Shown piece after piece: positions 7,699-16,731 of a DNA stretch of 64,000 bases. The notes under the pieces were generated by a model, which was not told the origin of the DNA, made no database searches, and worked only from the letters and a program-made list of their open reading frames with translations. The stretch covers positions 1 through 64,000 of the forward strand of contig JBOEHE010000061.1 of NCBI GenBank assembly GCA_050633785.1. The letters run 5' to 3'. The translations under genes were made by a program, and so were the position numbers. Positions within the stretch are counted from its first letter, which is position 1. Each line of letters starts with the position of its first letter. The DNA is from CALKZN01 sp050633785. GTDB lineage: Bacteria > Pseudomonadota > Gammaproteobacteria > Arenicellales > Arenicellaceae.

Positions 7699-10062
7699 TT
7701 AGGCGATATCCTCTCCTGCTAGATACATCCAGGTTTCAACGACTGTATCTGGATTTAGAGAAACACTATCAATGCCTTGTTCCATTAACCACTTTGCCAG
7801 ATCAGGATGATCGGAAGGGCCTTGGCCGCAAATCCCGATATACTTCCCGGCATCGTTTGCTGCTTTAATCGCCATTGCTAGCAATTTCTTCACAGCAGGA
7901 TCGCGTTCATCGAATAAATGAGCAATCAAACCGGAATCTCTGTCGAGGCCAAGACTCAGTTGAGTTAAATCATTGGAGCCAATAGAGAAGCCATCGAAGC
8001 GCTCTAGGAACTCTTCTGCCAGCAATGCATTGGATGGGATTTCGCACATCATGATCACTTTTAGATCATTCTTGCCGCGTTCGATGCCGTTTTCAGCTAA
8101 TAGTTCAATAACTTGATCCGCTTCATCTAAAGTGCGAACAAAAGGAACCATTATCTGTACATTGGTCAATCCCATCGTGTCACGAACGTGCTTCAAGGCC
8201 TGACATTCCAGTTTGAAACAATCGCGGAAAGAGGAGGAGATGTAACGTGATGCTCCTCGAAAACCGATCATTGGGTTTTCCTCTTCCGGCTCGAACAATT
8301 CACCGCCAACCATATTGGCGTACTCATTTGACTTGAAATCAGACATACGCACGATGACGGTTTCAGGTGCATAGGCAGCTGCCAGAGTGGCGATTCCTTC
8401 ACTGAGCTTTTTAACATAGAAGTCGATGGGGTTGTCATACCCGGCGCTGCGTTCATCAATGATGCTCTTAACCTCATCGCCCATCATGTCATAGTTGAAC
8501 AGAGCTTTAGGGTGAATGCCTATGGTGTTATTGATGATGAATTCCAGACGAGCCAGGCCTATGCCATGGTTTGGCAAGCGCTGAAAATCAAAAGCACGTT
8601 CAGGGTTACCTACATTCATCATAATTTTGAACGGAAGTTCCGGTAAGTTGCCAAGTTCAATTTCTTTAATATTGAAATTGAGAATGCCTTGATAAATTTT
8701 GCCGGTATCACCTTCAGCGCAGGTCACAGTGACTTCATCGCCATCATGCAATTTGTCGGTTGCATTACCGCAACCCACAACCGCAGGAACGCCTAATTCA
8801 CGGGCAATAATAGCAGCATGGCACGTTCTGCCTCCTCGATTGGTGACAATGGCGGCAGCACGTTTCATGACGGGTTCCCAATCGGGGTCAGTCATGTCCG
8901 TCACCAGAACATCGCCTGGTTGCACTTTGTCCAAATGGCTGATGTCGGGCACAATCCGTACTTTGCCTGCACCAATGCGTTGCCCAATACTTCGGCCTGT
9001 GGCCAGAACGGGTTGGTTGCCGGCGCTCATCTCATAGCGGCGCAGTACGTTTTTGTCCGAACGAGACTCTACGGTTTCAGGGCGAGCCTGTAAGATATAG
9101 AGCTTGCCATCAATGCCGTCTTTGCCCCATTCTATGTCCATTGGGCGACCATAATGCTGTTCAATTTTGACGGCCATAGAAGCCAGTATCTGCACGTCAT
9201 CATCATTGAGTGAGAATTGCTGTTGTTGTTGTGCATCAACATCGACAGTTTCGACGGCTGTGCCATCACCATAAACCATTTTAATGAGCTTACTGCCACG
9301 GTTGCGCCCTAAGGTAGCTGGTTTTCCGGCTGCCAGGGTTGGTTTGTGAACATAGAATTCATCTGGGTTGACAGATCCTTGTACAACACACTCGCCAAGT
9401 CCCCAAGAGGATGTGATGAAGACTACGTCCTCAAATCCAGATTCTGTATCGATGCTGAACATGACGCCACTGGAGCCAATGTCGCTGCGTACCATGCGTT
9501 GAATGCCTGCGGACAGTGCAACATCAGCATGTTCGAAACCCTGATGTACGCGATAAGATATGGCGCGGTCATTATACAGTGATGCAAATACTTCTTTGAT
9601 TTTGTGCAGAACATCATCGATGCCCTGTACGTTCAGAAAGGTTTCCTGTTGGCCAGCAAAAGAGGCTTCGGGCAGATCTTCTGCGGTTGCTGAAGAGCGA
9701 ACCGCGACTGTTATTTCACTGGCCTCAGCCATCATTTGTTTGTAAGCATCTCTGATGCTGTTTTCAAATGCACTTGGGAATGGTGTGTCGATAACCCATT
9801 GGCGTATTTCAGCTCCCAGGGAGGTCAAAGCATTGACATCTTCTACATCCAGCTTTTCCAAAGCGGTATTGATCTTATCCTTCAAGCCGCTTTGGTCGAG
9901 AAATTCCCAGAAGGCGTCGGCAGTCGTTGCAAAGCCATCTGGTACAGTGATGCCTGATGAGGACATGTTTTGAATCATTTCGCCAAGTGAGGCATTTTTG
10001 CCACCAACTTTATCGACATCATGCATGCCTAGTTGGTTGAACCAAAGAATGTGAGTAGTCAT
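7699..10062 (-). CDS. ppsA: Phosphoenolpyruvate synthase
   Basis: 787 residues, the normal length. It makes phosphoenolpyruvate from pyruvate and ATP (releasing AMP and phosphate), allowing growth on lactate, pyruvate or amino acids. Domain order is the N-terminal ATP-grasp domain (GGKNASLGEM; AVRSSATAEDLPEASFAGQ), the central phosphohistidine domain with GGRTCHAAIIAREL and catalytic His415, and the C-terminal TIM-barrel pyruvate-binding domain (GICGQGPSDHPD). It is divergent from ppsR, whose product switches this enzyme on and off, across a 174-bp shared promoter region. Confidence 0.98.
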   Translation of the reverse strand: MTTHILWFNQLGMHDVDKVGGKNASLGEMIQNMSSSGITVPDGFATTADAFWEFLDQSGLKDKINTALEKLDVEDVNALTSLGAEIRQWVIDTPFPSAFENSIRDAYKQMMAEASEITVAVRSSATAEDLPEASFAGQQETFLNVQGIDDVLHKIKEVFASLYNDRAISYRVHQGFEHADVALSAGIQRMVRSDIGSSGVMFSIDTESGFEDVVFITSSWGLGECVVQGSVNPDEFYVHKPTLAAGKPATLGRNRGSKLIKMVYGDGTAVETVDVDAQQQQQFSLNDDDVQILASMAVKIEQHYGRPMDIEWGKDGIDGKLYILQARPETVESRSDKNVLRRYEMSAGNQPVLATGRSIGQRIGAGKVRIVPDISHLDKVQPGDVLVTDMTDPDWEPVMKRAAAIVTNRGGRTCHAAIIARELGVPAVVGCGNATDKLHDGDEVTVTCAEGDTGKIYQGILNFNIKEIELGNLPELPFKIMMNVGNPERAFDFQRLPNHGIGLARLEFIINNTIGIHPKALFNYDMMGDEVKSIIDERSAGYDNPIDFYVKKLSEGIATLAAAYAPETVIVRMSDFKSNEYANMVGGELFEPEEENPMIGFRGASRYISSSFRDCFKLECQALKHVRDTMGLTNVQIMVPFVRTLDEADQVIELLAENGIERGKNDLKVIMMCEIPSNALLAEEFLERFDGFSIGSNDLTQLSLGLDRDSGLIAHLFDERDPAVKKLLAMAIKAANDAGKYIGICGQGPSDHPDLAKWLMEQGIDSVSLNPDTVVETWMYLAGEDIA

Positions 10063-10236
10063 AATTGATCTAATGCTAAGGAAGCTTTGTGGTAGTGGAT
10101 TGAAAATAAATAGAATTAATAATGAATATATGGGTCATTGCGATATTAATGGTGAATTATGCCATTTGCTGGTACTTAAGTCACAAAAGTCATAAATAGA
10201 CATCACTTATAATAGCTTGCAGTATATAATTTCCTG

Positions 10237-11055
10237 ATGATAAAACGAAACGCATTTATTATCTCCGATCGTACCGGAATCACTGCCCAGGCACTGGGCA
10301 ACAGTTTATTAAGCCAGTTTCCTGACGTGCACTTTGCAGTTGAAACCTTGTCATTTGTCGATTCAAAAGAAAAAGCCGATCGTGTTTGTGAACAAATTAA
10401 ACGTTCCAGCGATGAACAGAAGCAAAGACCTATTGTTTTTGCAACTCTTGTTGACGATGAAATCAGGGAAATTATAGCAAAAAGTCACAGTGTTTTTTTT
10501 GATTTGTTCGATACTTTTGTTGATCCTCTGGAAAAGGTACTTGGCGTGGAATCATCGCACAAAGTAGGCTTGTCACATGGCATGGCTAATGCATCACAGT
10601 ATGCTGCGCGAATCAGTGCTATGAACTACTCTCTGGAAACAGATGATGGTATTGATGTAAAACGTTATAACCGTGCTCAGGTCATAGTTGTTGGTGTGTC
10701 ACGTTCGGGTAAAACGCCTACTTGCCTGTATCTGTCGCTGCAATATGGCATTTTTGCAGCGAACTACCCGTTGACTGAAGAGGATTTGAAAAGTGGGGTT
10801 TTGTCTCCTGCACTGGCAGCTTACAAAGATAAGCTGATCGGTTTGACCATCGATCCTTTTCGCCTGCAACAGATTCGTCAAGAGCGCTATAACCGTGACA
10901 GTTATGCCAGCGCGAAACAGTGCCAATATGAGATTGCCACAGCAGAGTCAATTTTTCGTAAAGAAAAAATACCGATGCTCAACTCAACACAAATGTCTGT
11001 TGAAGAGTTGGGTGCTAAGATCATGCAGCGAGCTGGCCTGGCTAAAACGATTTAA
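10237..11055 (+). CDS. ppsR: PEP synthase regulatory protein (bifunctional kinase/pyrophosphorylase)
   Basis: 272 residues. It belongs to the DUF299 family, which inactivates PEP synthase by ADP-dependent phosphorylation of a threonine and reactivates it by phosphate-dependent dephosphorylation. The family is recognised by the N-terminal FIISDRTGITAQALG, the nucleotide-binding loop GVSRSGKTPT (153-162), and NRDSYASAKQC near the C-terminus. The target enzyme ppsA is the divergent neighbour, the standard arrangement. Two TATAAT-like boxes (10208-10213, 10225-10230) precede the gene, but no good -35 box was found for the first, so the promoter is not called. Confidence 0.96.
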   Translation: MIKRNAFIISDRTGITAQALGNSLLSQFPDVHFAVETLSFVDSKEKADRVCEQIKRSSDEQKQRPIVFATLVDDEIREIIAKSHSVFFDLFDTFVDPLEKVLGVESSHKVGLSHGMANASQYAARISAMNYSLETDDGIDVKRYNRAQVIVVGVSRSGKTPTCLYLSLQYGIFAANYPLTEEDLKSGVLSPALAAYKDKLIGLTIDPFRLQQIRQERYNRDSYASAKQCQYEIATAESIFRKEKIPMLNSTQMSVEELGAKIMQRAGLAKTI

Positions 11056-11122
11056 AGCAATGTCTGGTAGATTTAAATGTCTTGCAAAAGCAAATCATTG
11101 AATTAAACTGTTTATATAGCAG

Positions 11123-13504
11123 CTATCTGCTTGCCAGGGCTGTTTGGCAGGCGTTTTGACCGACTGCCTGAGACAATAAGCCGTCGGCTATGATGGTTGC
11201 GCCTCCAGTGGATATAGCAGCGCCTATTGCAACACTGGTTTTTACTAGGCCTTTGGTGCTGACAATGGGTTGAGGGGCATTCAGTTTACCGCCTAGAGTG
11301 ATGAACTTAACCAGACTTCCGGCATTGATACCCACGCCAGACGCAGCAGTAGGTTTAAGATTCAGTATCAAGGTTTCTTTTTTCAGATCAATTTTTCCAT
11401 CGGCAACAATAATCACCTTGGATGTTTGCAAGGCAATCGTGTTGTTGATATCAATCAGTCCGTCTTTGATGGGCAGGTTGATGACAGCGCATTTCAGCTC
11501 CGTGGTTGGGTTTGATTTTGCGAATGGGTTTAATTTGGACAGAACTTCACTGACCAGGTCGGAACCAATAAGTTCAAATACGTCATTGCCTATGACGGCG
11601 TCTTTGGCCGTCAGTAAAACATGCCCATTGAGCCCAGAGGCTAGATCGTAAAGGCTGGAACCTTTGCTGTGTACGTCTATGCTGCTTGTGAGGCTGCCGC
11701 CTTCTATGTGCTTTTTATCGATCAGGTTGAGTGCAGATAATGCTATGTTATCTGCATCAATATTCGCTTGCAAAGCGGCTTGTTGACCCTGTTTGTGCAC
11801 ATTGATGGTCGCGTTGAGTGGTGATTGACCAAATTCAGCGGCAAATTTTTTGATGTGTAAATTTCCCCCTGCTAATTCTACCGGTAAATTGACCTTTTGG
11901 AATTGGTAGTCATCAAGTCTCAATTGCTTAGCCTTATATGAAGCATCAATTTCCATTGCGTTTAGCCAGGACCAGTCAAGATTGTGGCGTGGAAACACCG
12001 TCTCCAGTTTTTCGTTTGTATTCTCTGGTGGTCTGTTTGAGTTTGTTGTTGCCTGTTTGGGTGATAAATAGACCATACGGTCAGACTGGACTTCGGCCCT
12101 GATTCTGGGTGTTTTGTCATTGAGTTGAATGTGTAAAGAACCGCTTAAATCAGACTTCCCAGCGGTTAAACTCAGATTGGATAATTTATAGGCCTCTTTG
12201 CTGAGCTGATACTCTGTGTTGATTGCCAGAGGGAGAAACTGGGCATAGTCTTGGATCAGGCTAAGAGTTTTTCCTTCTTTGTTAAACAGTGGAATGCGGG
12301 AGAGTTGGCTGGAGAGCGTCAACACGCTTTTTTCAGGGTTTAATGGTGAGATAGTCCCTGTTATATTGATAAAGTCTTTGTTTGCTGGAGTGGCGGTGGA
12401 GGTTGCTGAGTTCTCTTGTTTATTTTCTGAACTATCGCTGGAAAGTTTGGCGGTATTGGAAGCGGACATGTCTCTCACTGTGTGACCATTCAGGCCAAGT
12501 GCCAGCTGAGTCTTTATCTGGCCGTCGTCCATAGGGGATAAGCGCCCAGTTAAGCTGATTTTGTCAACAAGGTTGATGTCACTTTGTAATGCCCATGAAA
12601 CGTCAGTGGAAAGATGGTTGATTACAATTTCCTTGTCCAGAAGCGCGTCAAGTGCCAGTTGATCAAGCGTGTTATCACCAATGGCTAATCTTTTTAGTGA
12701 AATGTTGATGTTCGTTTTTTTGAGGCTATCGAGCCATGACCAGTCGATTGCTCTGGGCTCAGTGCTTGGTTGATCTGTGCTTTCTGGGGCATCGTTTGGG
12801 TTTTGTTGGGCTTTGCTGCTGAGTAAGGATGTTAAGTCGAGCTCATCAAGCGCTAAGTTCAGTTGATTGACGCCGTTATCACTGACTGCTGAATCTAAGG
12901 TTCCTCCTATGGCCAGTTGCTTGCCCGATTCTTTGTACAGTATGTTCAGGCTGATATTTTGTTTGACCTGTTCCGGTCGCAAGTGTTCTTCACTATCCAG
13001 ATGAGTATTCAGCTCAGTGATGTCTACAATGGTATTGGGGGTGATCTCGACTTCAATGTTTTTAAGCTTGAGGTTCAGCAGACTCAGTAAACGGTGAATG
13101 TTGATTGACTCACTGGCTCTGCCAGCGTTGCTCTGGTTCGAAGTTGAGTTATTAGTTGAGTTGCTAATGGCGGATACGTTGACTTGACCATTGCCCAGTT
13201 CTGCATACCAGAAATTATTATGTTTAGACAGCAGGCCTTTCCAGCTGAGTCTGGCGAAAAGCCGCTCTAATTCGAGTTGCTGAGTATCGCTTGGCTTGTG
13301 GTTAACAGTCAGTTTTGTAAACTCAGATGAAAGCGGTATTAGCTTGATCTGCACTTCACTGGCTTTTACTTCATAGGCCGTGAAATGATTAACTGCTTTC
13401 AGATAAATCTGGGGCTGAAAGCGAAATAACAGTACTGCAACTAGCAGGGTGATTCCAATAAGGCTGATCGTACGAGCCAGCCATTTCAATAAAGTCTTAA
13501 ACAT
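11123..13504 (-). CDS. AsmA-family envelope protein
   Basis: 793 residues. The ATG at 13504 was chosen because it gives the typical AsmA N-terminus: a single membrane helix (LARTISLIGITLLVAVLLFRF) followed by a large periplasmic domain. An in-frame start 25 codons upstream adds a Cys-rich stretch of no known kind. The C-terminal part (VLLTAKDAVIGNDVFELI ... GKIDLKKETLILNLKPTAASG) matches the conserved AsmA C-terminal domain. The middle has Ser/Thr/Asn-rich spacers. AsmA-like proteins are now seen as bridge-like lipid transporters or outer membrane biogenesis factors; which applies here is not shown. It is convergent with ppsR and transcribed alone. Confidence 0.85.
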   Translation of the reverse strand: MFKTLLKWLARTISLIGITLLVAVLLFRFQPQIYLKAVNHFTAYEVKASEVQIKLIPLSSEFTKLTVNHKPSDTQQLELERLFARLSWKGLLSKHNNFWYAELGNGQVNVSAISNSTNNSTSNQSNAGRASESINIHRLLSLLNLKLKNIEVEITPNTIVDITELNTHLDSEEHLRPEQVKQNISLNILYKESGKQLAIGGTLDSAVSDNGVNQLNLALDELDLTSLLSSKAQQNPNDAPESTDQPSTEPRAIDWSWLDSLKKTNINISLKRLAIGDNTLDQLALDALLDKEIVINHLSTDVSWALQSDINLVDKISLTGRLSPMDDGQIKTQLALGLNGHTVRDMSASNTAKLSSDSSENKQENSATSTATPANKDFINITGTISPLNPEKSVLTLSSQLSRIPLFNKEGKTLSLIQDYAQFLPLAINTEYQLSKEAYKLSNLSLTAGKSDLSGSLHIQLNDKTPRIRAEVQSDRMVYLSPKQATTNSNRPPENTNEKLETVFPRHNLDWSWLNAMEIDASYKAKQLRLDDYQFQKVNLPVELAGGNLHIKKFAAEFGQSPLNATINVHKQGQQAALQANIDADNIALSALNLIDKKHIEGGSLTSSIDVHSKGSSLYDLASGLNGHVLLTAKDAVIGNDVFELIGSDLVSEVLSKLNPFAKSNPTTELKCAVINLPIKDGLIDINNTIALQTSKVIIVADGKIDLKKETLILNLKPTAASGVGINAGSLVKFITLGGKLNAPQPIVSTKGLVKTSVAIGAAISTGGATIIADGLLSQAVGQNACQTALASR

Positions 13505-13757
13505 GGGTAAACAAAAAGCCTCATTGCATACAAACTGAGTTATCCGTTTATAGCATTGCTGAATAAGCAAGCAGTGCAAGCACCATCTTACTTGAAAATA
13601 TAGACAACAAGCCTGTTTTGTTGAGAAGCGGCTGTTGGAAAACTGATTATAAACCTCGTTGAGTTGTTTTAGGCATTAAACTTGATCATTTAATGTAGGT
13701 GGGTCTGGGCAGTAGCGTTTGTTTTGGCTGGTGAAGGATCTTCTGTGTGTTTTTGTC

Positions 13758-13793
13758 TTTACAATTGGCAATTTAGTTGTTATAACAATTTTA
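13758..13793 (+). promoter_or_regulatory. Predicted sigma70 promoter of the MarR gene, overlapped by its operator
   Basis: A TTTACA -35 box (13758-13763) and TATAAC -10 box (13781-13786) are separated by exactly 17 nt. The -10 box lies inside the 12-bp palindrome TTGTTATAACAA (13777-13788), so a bound regulator would block RNA polymerase. The expected start, about 7 nt after the -10 box, is only about 3 nt before the GTG at 13796. Confidence 0.6.
13774..13790. promoter_or_regulatory. Palindromic operator, copy 1
   Basis: The 17-bp element TAGTTGTTATAACAATT contains the perfect palindrome TTGTTATAACAA. An identical 17-bp copy lies before the next gene (14252-14268). The size and symmetry fit a MarR-dimer site, and the adjacent gene encodes a MarR protein. 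Confidence 0.65.
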
Positions 13794-13795
13794 TT

Positions 13796-14236
13796 GTGAA
13801 GAGAGAGCCATTTCAACTTGAATCCTCCTATGCCTACCAGGCATATTTGCTTGCGCGTAGTTTACGTAAGGACTTTTTTGCGATCTGCAAAAGAGCTGAT
13901 TTAAGCTTGTTTCCAGAACAATGGTTTTCGCTTTACTTTATCGTAAACAATCCAGGGCAGTCACAATCAGAGCTTGCGGCTCTTGCTTTTGAAGACAGGC
14001 CTAGTTTGTCTAGAACTTTGCAGTCGATGATTAAGAAGGGACTGGTTGCGCAGAGAAAGGATGAAAATGACCGTAGATCTACACGTTATGTGGCGACTGA
14101 GCAGGGTGAGCAAATCTATGATTCTATGGTGCAAGCCATGAAGCAGGAACGTAAGCGTGTTTATGGTGGTTTGTCGGAACAAGACTTTGCTGATTTTCAG
14201 CGAATTGTGAAAATTTTGCGACGAAACATGGGTTGA
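13796..14236 (+). CDS. MarR-family transcriptional regulator
   Basis: About 146 residues if started at the GTG 13796. The frame is open further upstream, but that part would overlap the promoter/operator and encodes an implausible Cys/Trp-rich stretch, so the later start is preferred. The winged helix is clear: SQSELAALAFEDRPSLSRTLQSMIKKG (helix-turn-helix with recognition helix), followed by LVAQRKDENDRRSTRYVATEQG, the typical MarR wing. No Shine-Dalgarno sequence precedes the GTG and the predicted transcript start is almost on it, so the mRNA may be leaderless. The palindrome over its promoter suggests autorepression, and the second copy suggests that it also controls the next gene. Confidence 0.85.
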   Translation: MKREPFQLESSYAYQAYLLARSLRKDFFAICKRADLSLFPEQWFSLYFIVNNPGQSQSELAALAFEDRPSLSRTLQSMIKKGLVAQRKDENDRRSTRYVATEQGEQIYDSMVQAMKQERKRVYGGLSEQDFADFQRIVKILRRNMG

Positions 14237-14251
14237 GTTTTTTTAGTTAAA

Positions 14252-14268
14252 TAGTTGTTATAACAATT
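14252..14268. promoter_or_regulatory. Palindromic operator, copy 2
   Basis: Identical over 17 bp to the element at 13774-13790. It lies 16 bp before the ATG of the NTF2-like gene and contains a TATAAC that could serve as a -10 box, although no well-spaced -35 box is visible. Confidence 0.6.
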
Positions 14269-14283
14269 AAATGAGGTTTTATT

Positions 14284-14703
14284 ATGAAATTTATTTACAA
14301 AGTCAGTATTGTGGTATTTATGCTCAGTTTGTTCTCAGCAGAGGTGTTTGCAAGCTCAGCTCAAGATCAATTGAGCCAATATATGAAAAGTGGTGACAGT
14401 CAGAATGTTGAAGGTCTGGAAGATATCTTGCATAAAGAATTTGTCAGCACGTATACCTCGCCAGGCAATGGTAAGGTCAAAACGTTGGAGCGCTCGAAAT
14501 TTATCAAGATGTTTGATAAAGGTAAATTTGGTGGCAAGCCAAGAGTATTAAGCGTGGGTTCAGTGACTGAATCCAAGAACCTTGCTTTGATTCAAGGGGA
14601 AATGAGAGGAGAAAAGCTGAACTTTTCAGGCGTTTTTATAATGCAGAGGCAAGGTGGTAAATGGAAGTTGAAGCAGGAATATTTGATTGTAACGTCATCC
14701 TGA
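14284..14703 (+). CDS. Secreted NTF2-like (SnoaL-type) protein
   Basis: 139 residues with a clear signal peptide (KVSIVVFMLSLFSAEVFA, cleavage after about residue 23). The mature part, about 115 residues, has the strand/helix order of NTF2-like cone folds and ends with the typical RQGGKWKLKQEYLIV strand. Such proteins often bind small hydrophobic ligands or act as lumazine-binding-like proteins; no catalytic residue is evident. It sits 47 bp after the MarR gene with the same operator in front, so it is probably the regulator's target and may be induced by a compound that the MarR protein senses. A terminator follows directly. Confidence 0.7.
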   Translation: MKFIYKVSIVVFMLSLFSAEVFASSAQDQLSQYMKSGDSQNVEGLEDILHKEFVSTYTSPGNGKVKTLERSKFIKMFDKGKFGGKPRVLSVGSVTESKNLALIQGEMRGEKLNFSGVFIMQRQGGKWKLKQEYLIVTSS

Positions 14704-14709
14704 CGGACT

Positions 14710-14746
14710 AAAGCATTACGCGTCTATTTAAGGCGCGTAATGCTTT
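14710..14746 (+). terminator. Rho-independent terminator
   Basis: A 13-bp perfect stem (AAAGCATTACGCG / CGCGTAATGCTTT) with an 11-nt loop lies 6 bp after the NTF2-like gene. The right arm ends in TTT followed by CATTGATTTT. It separates that gene from the convergent transporter gene. Confidence 0.8.
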
Positions 14747-14776
14747 CATTGATTTTCTTGTTGATACATTATTTGT

Positions 14777-15991
14777 TTAAAGAGGTTTTTCTTGGGTGGT
14801 CAGCGATTTGAAGTATCGTGTCTCATGTCCATAATCGGGTTGATTGGGTATCAGTTGTGACAGGCATAATGATGCCGCTGCTATAGCTGCTCCGGTGAAG
14901 AACACAAGACTGGGATTACTAAGCCATATGAGTCCCATTGCCGCCGGTAAAACAACGGCAGCGATATGGTTGATGGTGAAGCTGACGCCAGCTGTTGAAG
15001 CGATATCCGATTGGTCGGCAATTTTCTGAAAATAAGTTTTGATTGCGATGGCGAAAGCAAAGAAAAAATGATCAACAATATATAATGCACCAGCGAGCTT
15101 GGCATTATCGACTACAGCATATGCGCAAAAAACGATGATCAGCCCGATGTACTCTATAGTCAACGCTCGACGTTCGCCAATAAATCCTATCAGCTTGCCT
15201 ATTTTGGCAGCAAACAACAAATTGAAAACATAGTTGGCTAAAAATAGAAGCGCTATTGAAGATGCAGAATAGCCAAACTTTTCAACCAGTAGAAAGCCTG
15301 CAAACACAACAAAAATCTGACGACGTGCACCGCTCAAAAAAGTAAGGCAATAAAACAACCAGTAATTCTTACGCAAAACAATGTGTTTATGTTGAGGGGC
15401 TTTGTTGGGAAATTGAGGAAAGCTCAGCCAGATAAGCATGACAATGATAATGCCGCTGCCACCGAACAGGGTGTATATCAAGCGATACTCAACATTGAAA
15501 TATTCCAACATCAGCCACATTGAGCCAAATACGAGGATAGAAGCGGCTGCACGAAATGCCAGTGCTTTGCCCATGAAGTGGGCAGTCTCGTCTTTGGGGA
15601 CCCATTGCAGAATCAATGATTGATTAATTGTCTCAAAGTAGTGAAAGCCGACAGACATTATGACGGTGGTGATGTACAAGCCCAATATGCTGGGAAAATA
15701 GCCGGTTAATAATACCCCGATTGATAGCACTAGTAATGATAATAAAGCAAAGCGTTGTTCGCGAATAACCAGCAATACCCAGATAGCAGTAAATGCCAGG
15801 AATCCAGGAATTTCGCGCAGGCTTTGCAGAATACCAATTTCTTTGCCCGTAAAAGCGGCGGCTTCTTTGCTGAAATTGTTGATCAGAGCCATCCATGTGG
15901 AGAATACCAGTGGCATGATAAAAGCCATCAGCAATAACAATGTGAAGGGGTTGCGCCAGCCAGTGCTGCTTGATGGAGTGCTTTTATTCAT
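14777..15991 (-). CDS. MFS transporter
   Basis: 404 residues with about 12 predicted membrane helices and the internal two-times-six layout of the major facilitator superfamily, so an inner-membrane secondary transporter. The second half contains GERRALTIEYIGLIIVFCAY and FFFAFAIAIKTYFQKIAD. I cannot assign a substrate. Its start codon overlaps the stop codon of the phosphoribosyltransferase gene (TAATG), so the two are translationally coupled. That suggests uptake or export of a purine/pyrimidine-like compound or related nucleoside, but this is inference from context only. Confidence 0.85.
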   Translation of the reverse strand: MNKSTPSSSTGWRNPFTLLLLMAFIMPLVFSTWMALINNFSKEAAAFTGKEIGILQSLREIPGFLAFTAIWVLLVIREQRFALLSLLVLSIGVLLTGYFPSILGLYITTVIMSVGFHYFETINQSLILQWVPKDETAHFMGKALAFRAAASILVFGSMWLMLEYFNVEYRLIYTLFGGSGIIIVMLIWLSFPQFPNKAPQHKHIVLRKNYWLFYCLTFLSGARRQIFVVFAGFLLVEKFGYSASSIALLFLANYVFNLLFAAKIGKLIGFIGERRALTIEYIGLIIVFCAYAVVDNAKLAGALYIVDHFFFAFAIAIKTYFQKIADQSDIASTAGVSFTINHIAAVVLPAAMGLIWLSNPSLVFFTGAAIAAASLCLSQLIPNQPDYGHETRYFKSLTTQEKPL

Positions 15992-16554
15992 TAATTGTCT
16001 GTTTTAACATCAAATAAGATATTCGCATAAGGTTTATTCCGTTTTATTTCATGTTCTGACAGTCCGCTCAATTCATGTGGAAATACAATCCATTCATTGG
16101 TTTCGTGTAAATAAAAGTCAGGCTTAATGTTGGTCTGATTCTGCTGTGGTTTGAAATAGGGGGTGGCTATCTTAATCTCGCAAGGGGTAGGCAGGCTGCT
16201 GTCGCTGTGAATTTTGTTCAACAAAGCCTGAACAGTGTTGCCGCTGTCGAACACATCATCAACGATTAATAATCGATCAGTGTTTGATAAATGTTCGCCA
16301 ATATAGGATAGATTGTCTATCTGTACGCTATCAGTGCGTTGATTGCTGTTGGCATAATAGCGAGTGCGCAGGGCAAAGTGTTGCGTTTCTACGCCCAGAA
16401 AAGCCAGACCTTCTTGTACCGCAATGCCAATTGGCGTGCCGCCGCGCCACAATGCAATCAAAACAGTAGGTTTGAAATCACTGTCGTGAATTAATTTTGT
16501 CAGTGCAAAAGCATCGCTCAATAGCTGGTTTGCATCAATATATGTTTTACTCAT
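15991..16554 (-). CDS. Phosphoribosyltransferase (hypoxanthine/xanthine type)
   Basis: 187 residues of the type I PRT fold. The PRPP-binding signature LLIVDDVFDSGNTVQALL is present, with an upstream VLIALWRGGTPIG loop that binds pyrophosphate. These enzymes join a free base to PRPP to make a nucleotide. The C-terminal hood (ETNEWIVFPHE) resembles the hypoxanthine/xanthine-guanine PRT group often found in marine gammaproteobacteria, but base specificity is not certain. It is the first gene of a coupled pair with the MFS transporter and is divergent from yebC. Confidence 0.85.
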   Translation of the reverse strand: MSKTYIDANQLLSDAFALTKLIHDSDFKPTVLIALWRGGTPIGIAVQEGLAFLGVETQHFALRTRYYANSNQRTDSVQIDNLSYIGEHLSNTDRLLIVDDVFDSGNTVQALLNKIHSDSSLPTPCEIKIATPYFKPQQNQTNIKPDFYLHETNEWIVFPHELSGLSEHEIKRNKPYANILFDVKTDN

Positions 16555-16731
16555 TTTGGTGGGAGTGCTGACATAACAACGGTGTTTATGGTTTTGGATC
16601 TGGGCTTTGCGGGCTTTCTGGCAGTTTGTTTTGTTGCAATCTCAGCTAAAAACACACTGTCAAAATGCCTGTGCAATGTTACACTGTTGTCATTCCAACT
16701 TCATTGAAAATATTAAACGACTGGACGAAAT

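Noticed and set aside
10208..10230. Two TATAAT boxes as ppsR promoters
   Set aside because: No suitable -35 box was found for the first and the second is only 6 nt before the ATG, so no promoter was called.
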